64,000 nt of DNA from Arabidopsis thaliana (GCF_000001735.4 NC_003076.8:12710001-12774000), one strand, 5' to 3'; positions 45,641-57,393 are shown, counted from the stretch's first letter. Translations and numbers: made by a program. Notes: generated from the sequence alone by a model not told the origin.

Positions 45641-48265
45641 ATGAGCGACCTAGAAGATTCTCTGAACAAGAGCAACCATAGTTACGGTGATGACGAGAGT
45701 TCGTCAAAGATGAGGTCAGCGGCGTCACCGCAGCAAGGATACAGGCGCGTTATAACCCTAGGCAGAATGGGTCCAATACGTCGGCCGTCGACTAGAGCCG
45801 ACAAGCCGAAGAAGAAGAAAGCTCCCAAGCAAAAGGGAGGCGCACCGATTACAAACAACGACCTGGTCGACCTTCGGAGGAGATGCCAGGTTCTGGCAGA
45901 GGTGACTTTGATACTCCCAAGGCCGTCGCTGTCACCTAAGAACGTGCCGGCCAGGTGGTGCTGTGCTTACGCGAATTTCTTTGAGAAATGTGGCCTATTT
46001 TTCCCGATTCCGGCGTGCATCCTCGATGCTATATTGCCTTTGCTTCGCCTTTCCTCAGATGTGCCCGAATTTCGTCTGCCATGTACTGGCGTTATTTACC
46101 CGGGCCCGGGAAATAAACAGAAAAATCGGCTGCCATGACCTCCTTCAGCTTTGCCATGTCAAGACGAATGCAAGGAGCGACCAGGGGACGTACTACAGCA
46201 GCGCTTGTCTCGGATCTCTGATCCTAGGCGGTTTGAAGGCCTTTCGAGACACCAATTGGCGATCCAAGTACTTATTCTTCAGAGTGGACCGTCATTCAAT
46301 CGCCAGTTTTGACTTGGCAAGAATTATGAGGACCTAGTCCACTAACCTAGGTCTGATGGAGACCAAAGTTTTGACCTTTATTGTTTTTGTCGAATCCTTG
46401 ATTACTTATGTTGAATACTAGTACTGCTACTAATATTGCTTGTCTTTTGATGGTTTTGCAGCAAGAACCAAAGAGGTTACCTTGTCAGAGACGGAACTCG
46501 AGCTGTTAACCCTTCTCCGACGTGGTCAGACCGACTGGGCCACATTCAGCAAGGATCGCATAGTAGCTGCTCTCCCCGTAGCTCTAGTAGTTCCAGCAAT
46601 TGCCCTTCCGGCAGCGCAGCGAGGTCCGATCGAAGAGGTCGCGCAGGTTGAACCGAACCCCGAGGCAGATCTGCCTATAGGTACGAGTTTCATCATTTTT
46701 TTTGTTTTTATGCACGAGTCATTGTGCTAGCTGCGCGATCGAGCTGCTAAATAACAAATGTCGTGCTTTATTTGTCCAGTTCCTCCCGATTCCAGCTCTA
46801 CTTCAGACCTCCCGCTCATTTCCAGAAGAAGAATGAGGCGACCAAGTCTTCGTGTTCAACGACCCAACGCCGGGGCTCCTACTCGTGCTGGTGATTTTCG
46901 GCCGCTGCTCGAAACAGTCTAGCTGTCTCCAGCACATCTGTCTCGGCTTCTCATCCTTCGCTTCCTGAGATCAATACCAGGACCTCTGCTGCAGCAGGTC
47001 AGGCAGATAACAATCAGGTCGCTCAGGTCTCTAAGCCATCTCGGGCTGTTCGTTCTGATGGTGCACCATCTTCTCCGAAGAAAGCTCAGACCCAGCCGGA
47101 GGTGCGCCCGATGGCTGAGCTGGTCATGATTGATCAGGAGGTCGCCCCTCCTAGAGAAGAGAGGGTGGAACATGCGGCTGCTAACCAGGAGGCAGCAATG
47201 TCTGCAGACAGGCGGTCATCAGGTAGGTCCCAAGGTGGAGGTCGAGGATCAATAGGTGGGGGCAGGTCTTCTTCCGAAGGTCCAAACCGGTCTCAAGAAG
47301 TGAGGTAGACGTCTAATTCTGGTGGAGGGTCTGCGGGAAGCAGGCCCTTCCATTGGTCTTACACTCACGACCGTGATCTTCCGATCGTTGAGGACGAGGC
47401 CGAATTGGCGAATCTGCTTTGCCACATCAAAGGGAGGAACTGGCAGGTTCCCGGTGTGAAGAACATGGCCGAGGCGGCGGCTTATGCCGACATGATGGCG
47501 AAGGAGGGCTAGGGAATAATCGACAATTGGCTCGTTCTAATTTCATTCTTATGCCAGTTCTAATCTCCGTTTTGCCTTTGGCAGACGATAGCTGCTACGA
47601 ACAAGCTGGTTGCTCTCTAGGACCCTCATTCTGGAGCTGACAGCGAGTGGGAAGGCTGGTCAGGAACGCGAGGTCTCGTTCCAGGTATGCTTCGATTATG
47701 ATTTGTTTGTATATATTTTATCGATGATGTGATGGTTCTTACCTGGCTGTGATTTCAGGCGGAGATCGAGAAGTTGAAAATGGAGCTGTCCACTTCGAAG
47801 GATCTCGAGAAAGGTTATGTGGAGAAGATCGGGGCCATGGAAATTGAGATCGGGGGATTGGAGGCAGATAAGCAGACAGCGAGGAACCAGATTCATCACC
47901 TGACCGAGAAGAAGGATGAGCTTTCTAAAAGAGTGTTGGGTCTTACTTCAATCGCGCAGGGAACGAAGAAGGCGGTTCACGATGCTAAGGTTGATCTAGC
48001 TGCTGCGTATTCGAAGTTGCTAGCTGGGATCAAGGAGAAGTGGATTGCCAAGAAGGAGTTCACCGTACCGGAAGGTCAAGCAGCCGAGGTGGAATCGAAC
48101 TTGGCTTTGATCGACCAGATCACGAAGGCTGCTATCAATCTGCCAGATTTTGGGAGCTGGGTTTGTGGTATCGCCAGATCGCGAATGAAACCTTTCTTTC
48201 TTCCTTGTTTTGTATGTTGCGTTTTGATGGCGAAAGAAGGAGTTAGATATGGCTGTCGTAGGTGA
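45641..48265 (+). pseudogene. Antisense extra ORF of Tat element 1
   Basis: Runs opposite to gag-pol, between integrase and the 3' LTR. ATG at 45,641 follows AAATCAAGAG and gives MSDLEDSLNKSNHSYGDDES, a basic patch (DKPKKKKAPKQKGG), then WCCAYANFFEKCGLFFPIP; after a frameshift at about 46,030 the frame continues CPNFVCHVLALFTRAREIN and LQLCHVKTNARSD to SLILGGLKAFRDTNWRSKYL. Later pieces: 46,440-46,730, a Gly/Ser/Arg-rich part at about 47,100-47,310, and a coiled coil at 47,774-48,150 (KLKMELSTSKDLEKGYVEKI). Exons may be joined by introns (a GT-AG pair fits about 46,340-46,460). Tat elements are known to carry antisense ORFs; the function is unknown. Copy 2 keeps only the two ends. Confidence 0.68.
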
Positions 48266-48855
48266 GCTCCGATGAAGTCGAAGTGATGTGTTTTTATAGG
48301 TAAGGTTCACTGTCGACTTTTTGGAAGCGAGATCACAAAGTGGATCCGCCAACATTCGGGTGTTGAGCTTTAGGTATCGTAAGATTACGAATGAGTTTTA
48401 AATCGTAGTGGAAACGATTGTTTTGCAAAACATGATATTAAGTATCAAAATTTTCTTTTATTCTAATCTCGAAATTGTTAAGTACAAATGAGGTAAAGCA
48501 AACGACGAACTGGTGTCTGGTCACCTGGAAGGGACCTGCTTGATATCGAGGGATAGTTGAACTGTTAGGTGAGCAGCTAACCTTCTTTGATGGAAGATGT
48601 GATGTCTGTTTACCTTGTTGAAGAAAAATGTTTCAAACGGAAGAGTTAAGATGGTGGATGCGTTCGAGGGGGGAACTGCCTACGTACCCGGTTAGGGGAT
48701 CAAGCCTTATCGTAGTTCGATTGAAGTGGTGGCTGCGCTCTTAGGGGGAGCTGCCTAAGTACCCTGCCAGGGGATCAAGCCTTATCGTAGTTTGATTATT
48801 TTTGAGTACCTATTCGTGGTATATCTTGAGATACATGGCATTTCAAGGCCGTAAC
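48266..48855 (-). repeat. Tat spacer with 75-bp tandem repeats, copy 1
   Basis: Two units built around GGGGATCAAGCCTTATCGTA (about 48,655-48,800), period about 75 bp. Copy 2 has three units at 60,170-60,395. Lies between the end of integrase and the end of the antisense ORF. Confidence 0.75.
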
Positions 48856-50652
48856 TCAGGTACTTTTGTTGATAACTTTTTCGAGCTTATAGACGCTGTC
48901 ACGTACAACCTCGGTGATTCGATAGGGACCTTCCCAGTTAGTTCTCAGCTTTCCGGCGTTTAGCTCTCTCGTGTTGCTGAACACTTTTCGTAGAACGAGC
49001 TCTGCCACTTCGAATCTCCGAATTTTGATATTCGAGTTATAGTAGCGGGCGGAAGCTTGTTGATAGTTTTGAACTCGGATCATTGCCTGATCTCTGCGTT
49101 CATCGATGAAGTCCATGTTGTCCTGTAACATTTGCGTGTTCAGGTCCGAGTTAACAGGATTGGTGGTCCTTCTCACGCTTGGTACTATGGTTTCGACATG
49201 GATTACTGCTTCTAAACCATAGGCGAGAGAGAAAGGTGTTTCTTGCGTTGATTTGCGAGGTGCAGTTTGGTAGACCCAGAGAACTCCGTGGAGTACGTCG
49301 GACCACATTGATTTTTTGGAATCATGTCTTTTCTTGATGTTGCTAAGTATAGCTTTGTTGGCGGCTTCTGCCTGTCCGTTACCTTGTGGGTAACAGGGGG
49401 TGGATGTGGTAAGACGGATCTTCCACTTGTCGCAGAATGCTTTGATTTTTCCCGAGGTGAGGTTAGTCTTATTATCGGTGACGATCTCATATGGTATGCC
49501 ATGTCGGCATACGATATTTTCCCACAGGAAGTCCTCAACTTGTTTCTCGGTTATCTCTTGGAAGGCTTTAGCCTCAATCCATTTGGTAGAGTAGTCGGTG
49601 AGGACCAGCAGGTTTTTTAGTCTTTTCTTCCCACCGGAGGCTTCCATGGGACCTACAACGTCCATGGACCACTTCATGAACGGGTAAGGAGAAGATATCG
49701 AGGACATTTCCTTGGGAGGTTGGTGCAGAGTAGGTGCGTGTTGTTGGCACTTATCGCACCTGAGTGAATGAGCTATGCAATCGGCTAGCATGGTTGGCCA
49801 CAAGTAGCCTTGCTTTTTGATTCTGAGGGCGAGGGTACGTCCACTGCAGTGGCTACCACATTGTCCTTCGTGCATGCTTTTCATGAGGTCTTTTGTTTGT
49901 GGCCCGTAGGTACACACCATGTAGGGACCTTCGATGCTGCGTTTCATGAGCCTCCCTTCCATGATGCAGTACCTTGCCCTCTGGGCTTTGAGTTTTCTGG
50001 TCTCCCACTTGTCGGGAGGTGTGATCCCTCGTTCGATGTAATCGATGATTGGGATTCTCCAGACGTTGTATGTTTCAGGTTCATACAGGGCAGGTTGTTC
50101 GGGGATTTCAAGCTCAGGCTCCTCCTCTATTGCACTTGCCTCCGCGGCTGCTGCGAGAGCTCTAGCTGCGGCGGTGGTGCTTCGGGTTACTCTCGTGAAG
50201 TTGCAAGTTGCGGAGGTTTCCGGCCCAGCATGTTTAACCGTTAGGTCGATGCTTGGGTGTTCTATTCCTTCGACCGGGATAATTCTTTTGACGAAAGGAT
50301 CTGACGTAGAAGCGAGAACTGCCAAGGCGTCTGCAGAGGTGTTTTCTCCTCTGGGGATCCTGGTTAATTCAAACAATTCGAACTGTTGGTTCAACGTTTT
50401 GACTAGTTCGAGGTACGCTTCCATGCGCTCATCTTTAGCTTCGTATTCCCGGTGGAACTGGCAGGTGACGAGTTGGGAGTCGCTATGGACGTGTATTTCG
50501 CGGATCCCCATTCCTTGAGCTAGCTTAATGCCAGCAATGAGGGCTTCGTACTCAGACTCGTTGTTTGATGCGTTGAATCCAAGTCGAAACGATTGTTCGA
50601 TGACTTCCCCGGTGGGGGAGGTGAGTTGTATTCTTACTCCAGATCCTTGTCA
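48856..50652 (-). CDS. pol: Tat RNase H end plus integrase, 551-codon open frame
   Basis: Longest uninterrupted frame of the window (start codon at 50,511; open frame up to a TGA near 50,652). Residues 1-60: RNase H C-terminus (EIHVHSDSQLV, RGENTSADALA). Residues 214-255: integrase zinc finger H214, H221, C252, C255 (CDKC). Core catalytic triad D284 (SMDVVGP), D346 (VTDNKTN, where DNGTN is usual) and E382 (GQAEAANK), spacing DD35E. C-terminal part KLRTNWEGPYRITEVV. The upstream stop at about 50,652 replaces CGA by TGA relative to copy 2. Upstream RNase H is shortened by a deletion near 50,770-50,830, so the ORF is a fragment of a dead polyprotein though its own frame is intact. Confidence 0.85.
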
Positions 50653-50832
50653 GTTGGAGGAGCCGTGGACATGGAGGAGCCATTTCTTATTAGAGTTGGT
50701 TCCATCCAGGTCCGCTAACGGGGCTTGATTATAAAGTCGGCTAGGACCTGTGCTTCCAAGCTGGTTCTGGTGCGATTTAGAATGTAGAATGGGTCGGACT
50801 ATGTAGAATGGTTCTGATTGGTTGGGACGTCA

Positions 50833-51812
50833 TCATATGATGGGGAGTGATTGGAAATATGGTCTCAGTTTTCGAGTTGACATGACTACGGCCAGTGCAA
50901 GTTTTTCCATTGCTGGATAACGGGTTTCAGCTTCTATCAACGTTTTCCTAACGTAATAGATCGGTTTTTGTCCTTCGTGATCGTCTCTCACCAGGACACC
51001 TGTTATCGCGGTTCGTGAGAATATCGTGTACAGGTACAACGGTTCTCCTTCTTCGGGTTTTGCGAAATGGGTGGTTCAGACAGGTATGCTTTTAATTGCT
51101 TGAAGGCTTGTTCGCAGTCCTCATTCAAGTTGAACTTTTTCTCCTTTCGGAGGAGGTGATAGAAAGGGACGCATTTGTCGCTGGACCTGATATGAACCTG
51201 TTGAGGGCGGCGATATGGCCAGGTAGTCGTTGGACCTCCCGTGCCGTTTTTGGTGATGACATTTCGATGAAGGCAGCGATCTACTAAGGATTGGCCTTGA
51301 TGCCTCTTTCGGTTACTAGGTATCCGAGGAATTCTCCTGATGGAACTCCGAAAGAGCATTTCTCGGGGTTTAGCTTCATTTTGAATTTGTTTAGGATTTT
51401 GAAGCATTCTCTTAATTGTGGGACGTTGTCTTTTTCGTGAGCTGATTTGACCAGCATGTCGTCGATGTAGACCTCCATCGTTTTACCTAGCTTGTCAGCG
51501 AACATTCTGTTCACCAATCGTTGGTAGGTAGCTCCAGCATTTTTTAAACCAAAGGGCATTACTTTATAACAGTAGGTGCCTTGGTCGGTAATGAAAGCTG
51601 TTTTTTCTTGGTCATCTCGGCGCATAAGTATTTGGTTGTACCCGGAGAATGCGTCCATGAAGGACAATAGTTCTTGTCCTGCACTAGCTTCGACCAGTCG
51701 GTCGATATGCGGGAGTGGGAAGCTGCCTTTAGGACATGCTTTAATCAGGCCGTAAAGTCGATGCATACTCTACACTTCCCATTTTTTTTTTAACGACGAC
51801 TAGGTTGGCGAG
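50833..51812 (-). pseudogene. pol: Tat reverse transcriptase and RNase H, broken
   Basis: RT core at 51,284-51,766: SFPLPHIDRLVEASAG, SFMDAFSGYNQILMRRDDQE, GLKNAGATYQRLVN and the catalytic YIDD at residues 100-103. A TAG after KANP (51,284-51,286) and a frameshift at about 51,310 separate it from SSDKCVPFYHLLRKEKKFNL (51,003-51,407). RNase H-like start at 50,833-51,039 (TAITGVLVRDDHEGQKPIYY). A longer A-run at 51,781-51,792 breaks the frame at VVVKKK relative to copy 2. Gene order RT, RNase H, integrase is as expected for Ty3/gypsy. Confidence 0.85.
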
Positions 51813-53297
51813 CTAGTCAGGGTATTTTACTTCCCTTATCGATCTGATCTTGAGCAACCGGTCAACCTCATTGTTCACAGCTTTAGCCCTTTCGGGACCT
51901 AGCTTGCGATGTTTCTGCTTTATAGGTCGGTAGGTTGGATCGACGTTGAGTTCGTGTGAGGTTACCTCGAGGCTTATTCCTCGGAGGTTCGCGCTCGACC
52001 AGGCGAAGCTGTCTTTGTTTTCTTGGTGAAAGGTTATGAGATCCTCTCGTAATTCTGGGTCAAGGTCGTGACCTATCCCAACGCATCGTTTGGGATCTGA
52101 TTCATCTATGCAGACCTGCGTTATCCACGATTTTCGAGGTCCACGTTGAGAAGGGTCAGAGGATCTGACTGTTTTCATTTCTGCGAGTTTGTCCTTTATC
52201 ATTAGTACTATGGGGTCGGCTTTTTTGATATACTTGTAGCCACCCATATAGTATTTTGGGGAGCTCCGTTGGCTGCCGTATACGACTGCTATCCCCTTGT
52301 CGGAAGGGAATTTAATGCATTGGTGGTAGGTTGATGGGACGGCTTTCATGACGTGTAGCCATGGTCTTCCCACTATTGCGTTGAAAGGAGCTTTCTTATC
52401 GACCACGAGAAAGTTTGTGAGTTGTCTTACTCCTCGTGCGACGGTTGGGAGCTGGATGGTTCCTAGGGAAAAGGTCGTATCTCCAGCAAACCCGGTAAGT
52501 GGCGTTTTACTGCCTTGCAACTCGGAATCGAGGTGCCCTATTTTTTTGAAGGCGTCGTAGAAGTGTACGTCAACTGAGCCTCCCGTGTCAATCATTATAC
52601 GGGAGAGTTCGTAGTTGCCTACGTCGATTTGAATAACGAGAGCATCATCGTGAGGTTTATCGAGGTCGGTGGTTTCACTTTCCCAGAATGCGATCTGGTG
52701 ATCAGGTCCCATCATCGGGCTTTTGCCTTTTGTGTAGGAATCTGCCTTCCTCTGATGAGTTTTGATCGAATTGATTGAGTCGTTGCAGAGCTGAGATCCT
52801 CCCATGATGAAATCGATGCGTTTCAGGGAGAGGTGCTCAGTTGCGTTTCTGCAGAATTTTAAGAGGCGTAATGGGAACCTCGTGTTTTTATTTTGCGGGG
52901 CGGGAGGAGGTGTACTGACTGACCTTTCTGTCCTGCCACCCAGATCAAGTTCTGCAAAGATTAGGTCTATGCGCTCTTTCCTAGCAGGTGGAGGAGAGTC
53001 ACCTTCCTCCGGTGTTCGGTCCCGTTTCTTTCGTTTGGGAGTTTGCTCCTCCTTCTGCTCATCGGGAGGAGGGGTTTCGGCTTTGGGGTTTGAACCTTTT
53101 TTAGTTTTGCCCCCAGCTGCGATTAATTTTTTAACGGCGCGATATTCCTCGGTGGAATGTCTTCTTTTTTTTGTGGTACTTGCAATATTTTCCGAGATCA
53201 AGTTCTGGACTCTCATCCTCAGCTGCCTGTTATATTGCGAATAGGGTATGCTGCCCTTGCGTTTGGTTTTCCTTTTTGAAGGGTTTTTTAGTTGCAA
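51813..53297 (-). pseudogene. pol: Tat gag end, protease and RT start
   Basis: 494-codon frame. Residues 1-130: basic gag tail with a degraded KKRRHSTEEYRAVKKLI zinc-type motif (the Cys/His partners are out of frame). Protease: RIMIDTGGSVDVHFY with catalytic D-T-G at 237-239, and NAIVGRPWLHVMKAVPSTYH at 306-325. From about 440: start of RT (RPIKQKHRKLGPERAKAVNN, REVKYPD), ending at TAG 51,810-51,812 just before LANLVVVKKK. Overlaps the gag frame by 10 bases. Confidence 0.82.
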
Positions 53298-54270
53298 GTG
53301 GGGCGTTTTGTGTTTTTGAATCTTAATGCTAGCAGAGCGAGCTCCTCTTCGGCTTTGGCGAAGTGGAGAGCTTTGTGAAGGGCATCGTCTAAAGAGACCG
53401 GTTGCATAACAGTGAGTTCCTCACGGAATCTAGAGGAAAACCACAAGCCGTTGCGAAGGGCGGCTATGGCTACCTCCTCGTTTAGGTTCGCAATCTGTGA
53501 TTTGATTGCTTTGAATTTTTCGATGTAAGATCGCAGGGATTCTTTCTGAAGTTGGGTGAGACCCCTGAGTTCGGCTTCTGACGTCCTGTTTACGATGAGT
53601 ACCGAGTACTCTTTTAAGAAAGCGGCAGCGAGCTGGTCAAAGGTATCGATAGAGTTCTTACAAGGGCGTGACCTACGAGGTTCTCTGCGAAGAAACGGCA
53701 ATGACATGCTTCATTTTCTTCGTCCGTTAGGTACGCTTGTGTAATAGCCAGACGGAAGGCTCTCAGATGAGCCTTTGGGTCGCTTGTTCCGTCGTACTCC
53801 GGGAAACGGAGTCTCCCGATGTCTCGGATGCAACAATGGGCGATCCTATCCGTGAATGGGGTGCGCCTGGTTACTTCGTTCACTCGATCTATGTCGGGAG
53901 CATCGCTCACTGCTAGATGCATTCGTGAATGCATTTGAACCATGTTCGCATTTGTTTGAGCTGCGTAATTACGGAATGTTGCCATATCCACGACGTTACG
54001 CGGATCGATCGGTGCTCGGGGATCGGGTTGACCGTTAAGGAGGTCGCTTCCTGGTATCCGGGGAACGGATGGTGGATTGGCGATAGAGGTCCGTTCTTGC
54101 GTTGTGTTCCCGGGAACGCGGGAGCTGGACTCATTTGTTTGGTTTCTAGTCCACGTGTACCTCGGAGGCGAGTAGCCTAGCGGTAGTATAGGTGGGAGCG
54201 GTAGCCTTGGGAAGGTAGGCGTTGTACGTGTCTCATTCCCTGTTGCTTGGTTTTCGACGAGAATGTTCAC
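53288..54270 (-). pseudogene. gag: Tat gag, one main frameshift
   Basis: Piece 53,614-54,270: Pro-rich N-terminus, NVVDMATFRNYAAQTNANMV, FPEYDGTSDPKAHLRAFRLA, CRFFAENLVG; after a frameshift at about 53,660 piece 53,288-53,707 gives FDQLAAAFLKEYS, LTQLQKESLRSYIEKFKAI and VSLDDALHKALHFAKAEEE, the standard retrotransposon gag domain. Lies 230 bp from the PBS. The capsid part would assemble the virus-like particle. Confidence 0.85.
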
Positions 54271-54485
54271 TGGTGCCTGTAAAAAGGCGACCTGCCAGTT
54301 GATAGGTGGTGAGACCTCTCGGGGAGACGGTACCTTTCAAATCTAGGCAGGAATCCCAGTTTCGCGAGAGGAAATTTCCTTACCCGCGGTATCGCGCTTT
54401 ACCTCCTGTGCCATGCGAGTGGAGTCGAGTCTCTGCTGACCCACAGACGGTGTTAGTTTCGGTGTTGGAATAATCTATTTCCGTC
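54271..54485 (-). other. Tat leader between PBS and gag
   Basis: Short non-coding leader; nothing specific recognised. Confidence 0.6.
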
Positions 54486-54503
54486 CCCACAGTCGGCGCC
54501 AAA
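54486..54503 (-). other. Primer binding site, Tat type
   Basis: Minus strand TTTGGCGCCGACTGTGGG directly after the LTR; close to the TGGCGCCGTCTGTGGG form I remember for Tat/Ogre relatives. Confidence 0.8.
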
Positions 54504-54996
54504 TGTGGGTTCTGAAAACTACACTAGAGATTTGTAATTAAGATTATGAGAAAGGAGGGCTAGATCTACACAGGAACCTTGAGAGTTATGTTGCTATATG
54601 AACTTTTTGTATTGATTATGACCAACCTTTTACAATGTGAAAGGAGATTACAAGTGTAAAAGTATAAGTGTGAATGTAAAGCTGAGTTGAATGTGTCTTC
54701 CAAGTCGTCCTTGCTCCCTTATATAGGCCTACGCACATCGTAGCTCTGTCCGGGATCTGCGGAGATTCCCCTTTGATATTCGGAAGGTCAGTTCCGAGAT
54801 ATCAGGTCCGCTCCACGAATATCTCCCTGTTATTTCCTAGGTTGTTATTCGCTTATCTTCCTCCAGTCCCAAGTACCCATTCGCGTATGTGGGCTCATCA
54901 CTTGCGTAGGTCCTCTACTTGGTGGGCATGGTGGGCTTTGTGGGCTGGCTTGGTATTTTTGCAGGTGGGCTCCAGGAGGGGAATCCAGCTCCTACA
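54504..54996 (-). repeat. 5' LTR of Tat-type element 1
   Basis: 493 bp, matches 44,604-45,112 with scattered changes and small indels. Flanked on the right by GTCTTTAAGTCGG, a block also found right of the LTR at 57,359. Confidence 0.9.
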
Positions 54997-55030
54997 GTCT
55001 TTAAGTCGGTTTAGCAAGCTGCTGCATCAC
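54997..55030. repeat. 34-bp block shared with 57,360-57,393
   Basis: GTCTTTAAGTCGGTTTAGCA followed by 14 more bases is identical at both places, each time right after a Tat LTR terminus; sequence diverges completely afterwards. Confidence 0.9.
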
Positions 55031-55051
55031 TGGTGCCCCGCCGCTAGTTGC

Positions 55052-55230
55052 GACCCTCTCGGTTACACATGGCGCTGAGTCACGGCCAGGGACACCCTGC
55101 GCAGTCCGTTGGTCGACAGCCGTCCAGGGAGTGCTCGGGTGGCGAAAGCCGTCCAGGGAGTGCTCGGGTGGCGAAAGCCGTCCAGGGAGTGCTCTGGTGG
55201 CGACAGCCGGCCATGAGTCACTGCCCACGT
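55052..55230. repeat. GC-rich block with 29-bp tandem repeats, copy 2
   Basis: Three clean units of GTCCAGGGAGTGCTCGGGTG plus GCGAAAGCC. Pairs with 28,525-28,700. Confidence 0.8.
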
Positions 55231-55477
55231 GTCGTCGTACCGCAAGCAGCTCTGTGGCCGATCGGCAGCCACAAGATTATGGCGGCCCGACATGACTGTT
55301 TCTCAGCCAAAGAATGTTGGAGCAGCTTACCCACATGCTTGCCGCCTCAAGCTGGTAGATGACGTAGCTGATTTCTGGCAGCACCTTTGCTACACACGCC
55401 GGACATCGATCAAGCAAACGTCCACCTCACCCAATCTTAGGCCGCCGTAGGACGCTCACACTTTGTTCACGGTCATT

Positions 55478-55640
55478 TACGGGCATACCACGGGCATACC
55501 GCAGACGTACCACATGCATACCGCAGACGTAAGACAGGTATACCGCGGATGTACCACGGACATACCGGGGACGTACCACGGGCATAACACGGACGTTCAC
55601 TGGCGTACCACGGACGTTCACGGGCGTACCACCGCCAAGG
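55478..55640. repeat. 22-bp minisatellite, copy 2
   Basis: Same units as 28,940-29,165, about two to three fewer. Pairs with copy 1 inside the larger duplication. Confidence 0.82.
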
Positions 55641-55774
55641 TCCTTGGTTAGTTTTCTTGTCCTTAAGAAAATGCAACGACCTAACTTACCCATCTTGCCC
55701 CAAATCTTGCCCGTCCATGAGTGATGCCATTTTACCCATTTTGGTGATGGCCTCCGCCCAACCTACTCAAGGTG

Positions 55775-56020
55775 AGGGTCATTACACCGGACGTAGAGAC
55801 TTTAACCATCTAGTGGTCTTGTCGGCCAAAGAGAACGGACAAAGCTTACACTTTAACTAGTCTTTAGGTATTCGACGGGATTGTATAGTACTGCAGATTT
55901 CTTGGAAGAGGTCGATATGATCCATAGGGTGCTCTGTGTTCAAACCATGGAATTGGTTTTGCTTTACAAGGCCAATGATTTGAGGTTTGATCTCAAAATC
56001 TTGCCTAGGACTAGGGACTC
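55775..56020 (-). pseudogene. gag: Athila gag remnant, copy 2
   Basis: Minus-strand counterpart of 29,300-29,545, with the same boundaries at LTR and minisatellite and a few more substitutions (for example CDQ-like changes around position 55,850). Lacks a PBS as well. Confidence 0.72.
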
Positions 56021-56031
56021 ATATTGTAGCT

Positions 56032-56841
56032 TGATAAGTAGGTTTTTACGCCTACTTATAAGCTGAAGTGAGGTCCAGTTCAATTTCCCATAAACATTAA
56101 TATGTCGATGCAGCTATAGGGGGTGTCAATCCAGTCCATTGTTATTGCTAGCAATCAAGATGTGTACACAAGCAACTAAGTCAAACCAGATTATAAAGAT
56201 GGTTGGTTTCTACTAACAATCCTAGGTCAGGATTCAAACAACGAAAATGAGAACTTTAAAAGCCCTACTCGATCATTGGGTCGAGTAGAACCAACAAGCA
56301 ACAAATTTAAGAACTAAAATGCAATCAACAGGGATACAAATAACAGGTAAATAAAAGTGCAATCAGGGGGCGAGTACAAATAAATCTAAGAAGAATAGAA
56401 GTCCTAAGGATGGATTAATTGATAAGGGCAACTCTAGGGTTCATCAGGTGGCTAACAGGTGAAAGACAGATACCCTAGACGATAGATTCAAAAACTGGGT
56501 CAATCCACTCTCTTGATAGAGATCCTCATAACTCTACCACTTCCTAATCTCAATTCTCGTTGATGAAACATAGTAGAGCAGGGTTTAAGCAACAATCTAC
56601 CAAAGCCAATAAACAAACTACCCAATCTCTTGGTCAAGTCTACAAAACTCTGGAATTCGTAGATCAGACATCCATTTGAACGTCTTTTGGACGCTGGACG
56701 TCTATGGTCGAATTTCCACATTAGCCAGCGAAAACCGCGTAGGGGCCAACGAATCCAGAAGGGATCTAACCTAATCTTAATCACCTGACTAACCTAAAAA
56801 TTACCCTAATTTAATCCATCCTCAAGAACCCTAATCACTAC
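56032..56841 (-). repeat. Athila LTR, cut by Tat element 2
   Basis: Matches 29,558 to about 30,357 of the full LTR and ends at CCCTAATCACTACT where the Tat LTR begins. The remaining 800 bp or so should lie beyond Tat element 2, outside the window. Confidence 0.88.
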
Positions 56842-57359
56842 TGGGGGTTCTGAAATCCACACTAGAGATTTGTAATTGAGATTATGAGAAAGGAGGGCTA
56901 GATCTTCACAGAAACCTTGAGAGTTATATTGCTAAGAACGAATGGACTTTTTGTATTGATTATGACAAAGCTTTTACAATGTGAAAGGAGATTACAAGTG
57001 TAAAAGTATGTGTGTGAATATAAAGCTGGATTGAATGTGTCTTCCAAGTCGTCCTTGCTCCCTTATATAGGTCTACGCACGTGGTAGCTCCGTCCGGGAT
57101 CTGCGGAGATTCTCCTGGATATTCGACAGGTCAGTTCCGAGATATCAGGTCCGCTCTGCAAATATCTCCTCGTTAGTTCCTAGGTTGTTATTCGCTTATC
57201 TCCCTTCACCAGGTGACCGGGCTGATCAGGCCCAAGTACCCATTCACGTATGTGGGCTCATCAGTTGCGGAGGTCCTCTACTTGGTGGGCTTGGTGGGCT
57301 TTGTTGGCTGGCTTGGTATTTTTGTAGGTGGATTCCTAGAGGGGAATCCAGCTCCAACA
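56842..57359 (-). repeat. 3' LTR of Tat-type element 2
   Basis: 518 bp, third copy of the Tat LTR; starts TGGGGGTTCTG rather than TGTGGG. Inserted in the Athila LTR on its left. Confidence 0.87.
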
Positions 57360-57393
57360 GTCTTTAAGTCGGTTTAGCAAGCTGCTGCATCAC

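Larger units (their letters stand above)
44604..54996 (-). mobile_element. Tat-lineage Ty3/gypsy element 1, nearly full length
   Basis: 10.4 kb with both LTRs, PBS, gag, protease, RT, RNase H, integrase, antisense ORF and PPT. Inserted in or next to the integrase gene of Athila element 2. Possible 5-bp target duplication GTCTC/GTCTT with one mismatch. Confidence 0.88.

Noticed and set aside
49324..50518. Plus-strand frames opposite the Tat integrase
   Set aside because: Shadow frames of the 551-codon minus-strand ORF; no domain recognised, unlike the antisense ORF at 45.6-48.2 kb, which does not overlap gag-pol.
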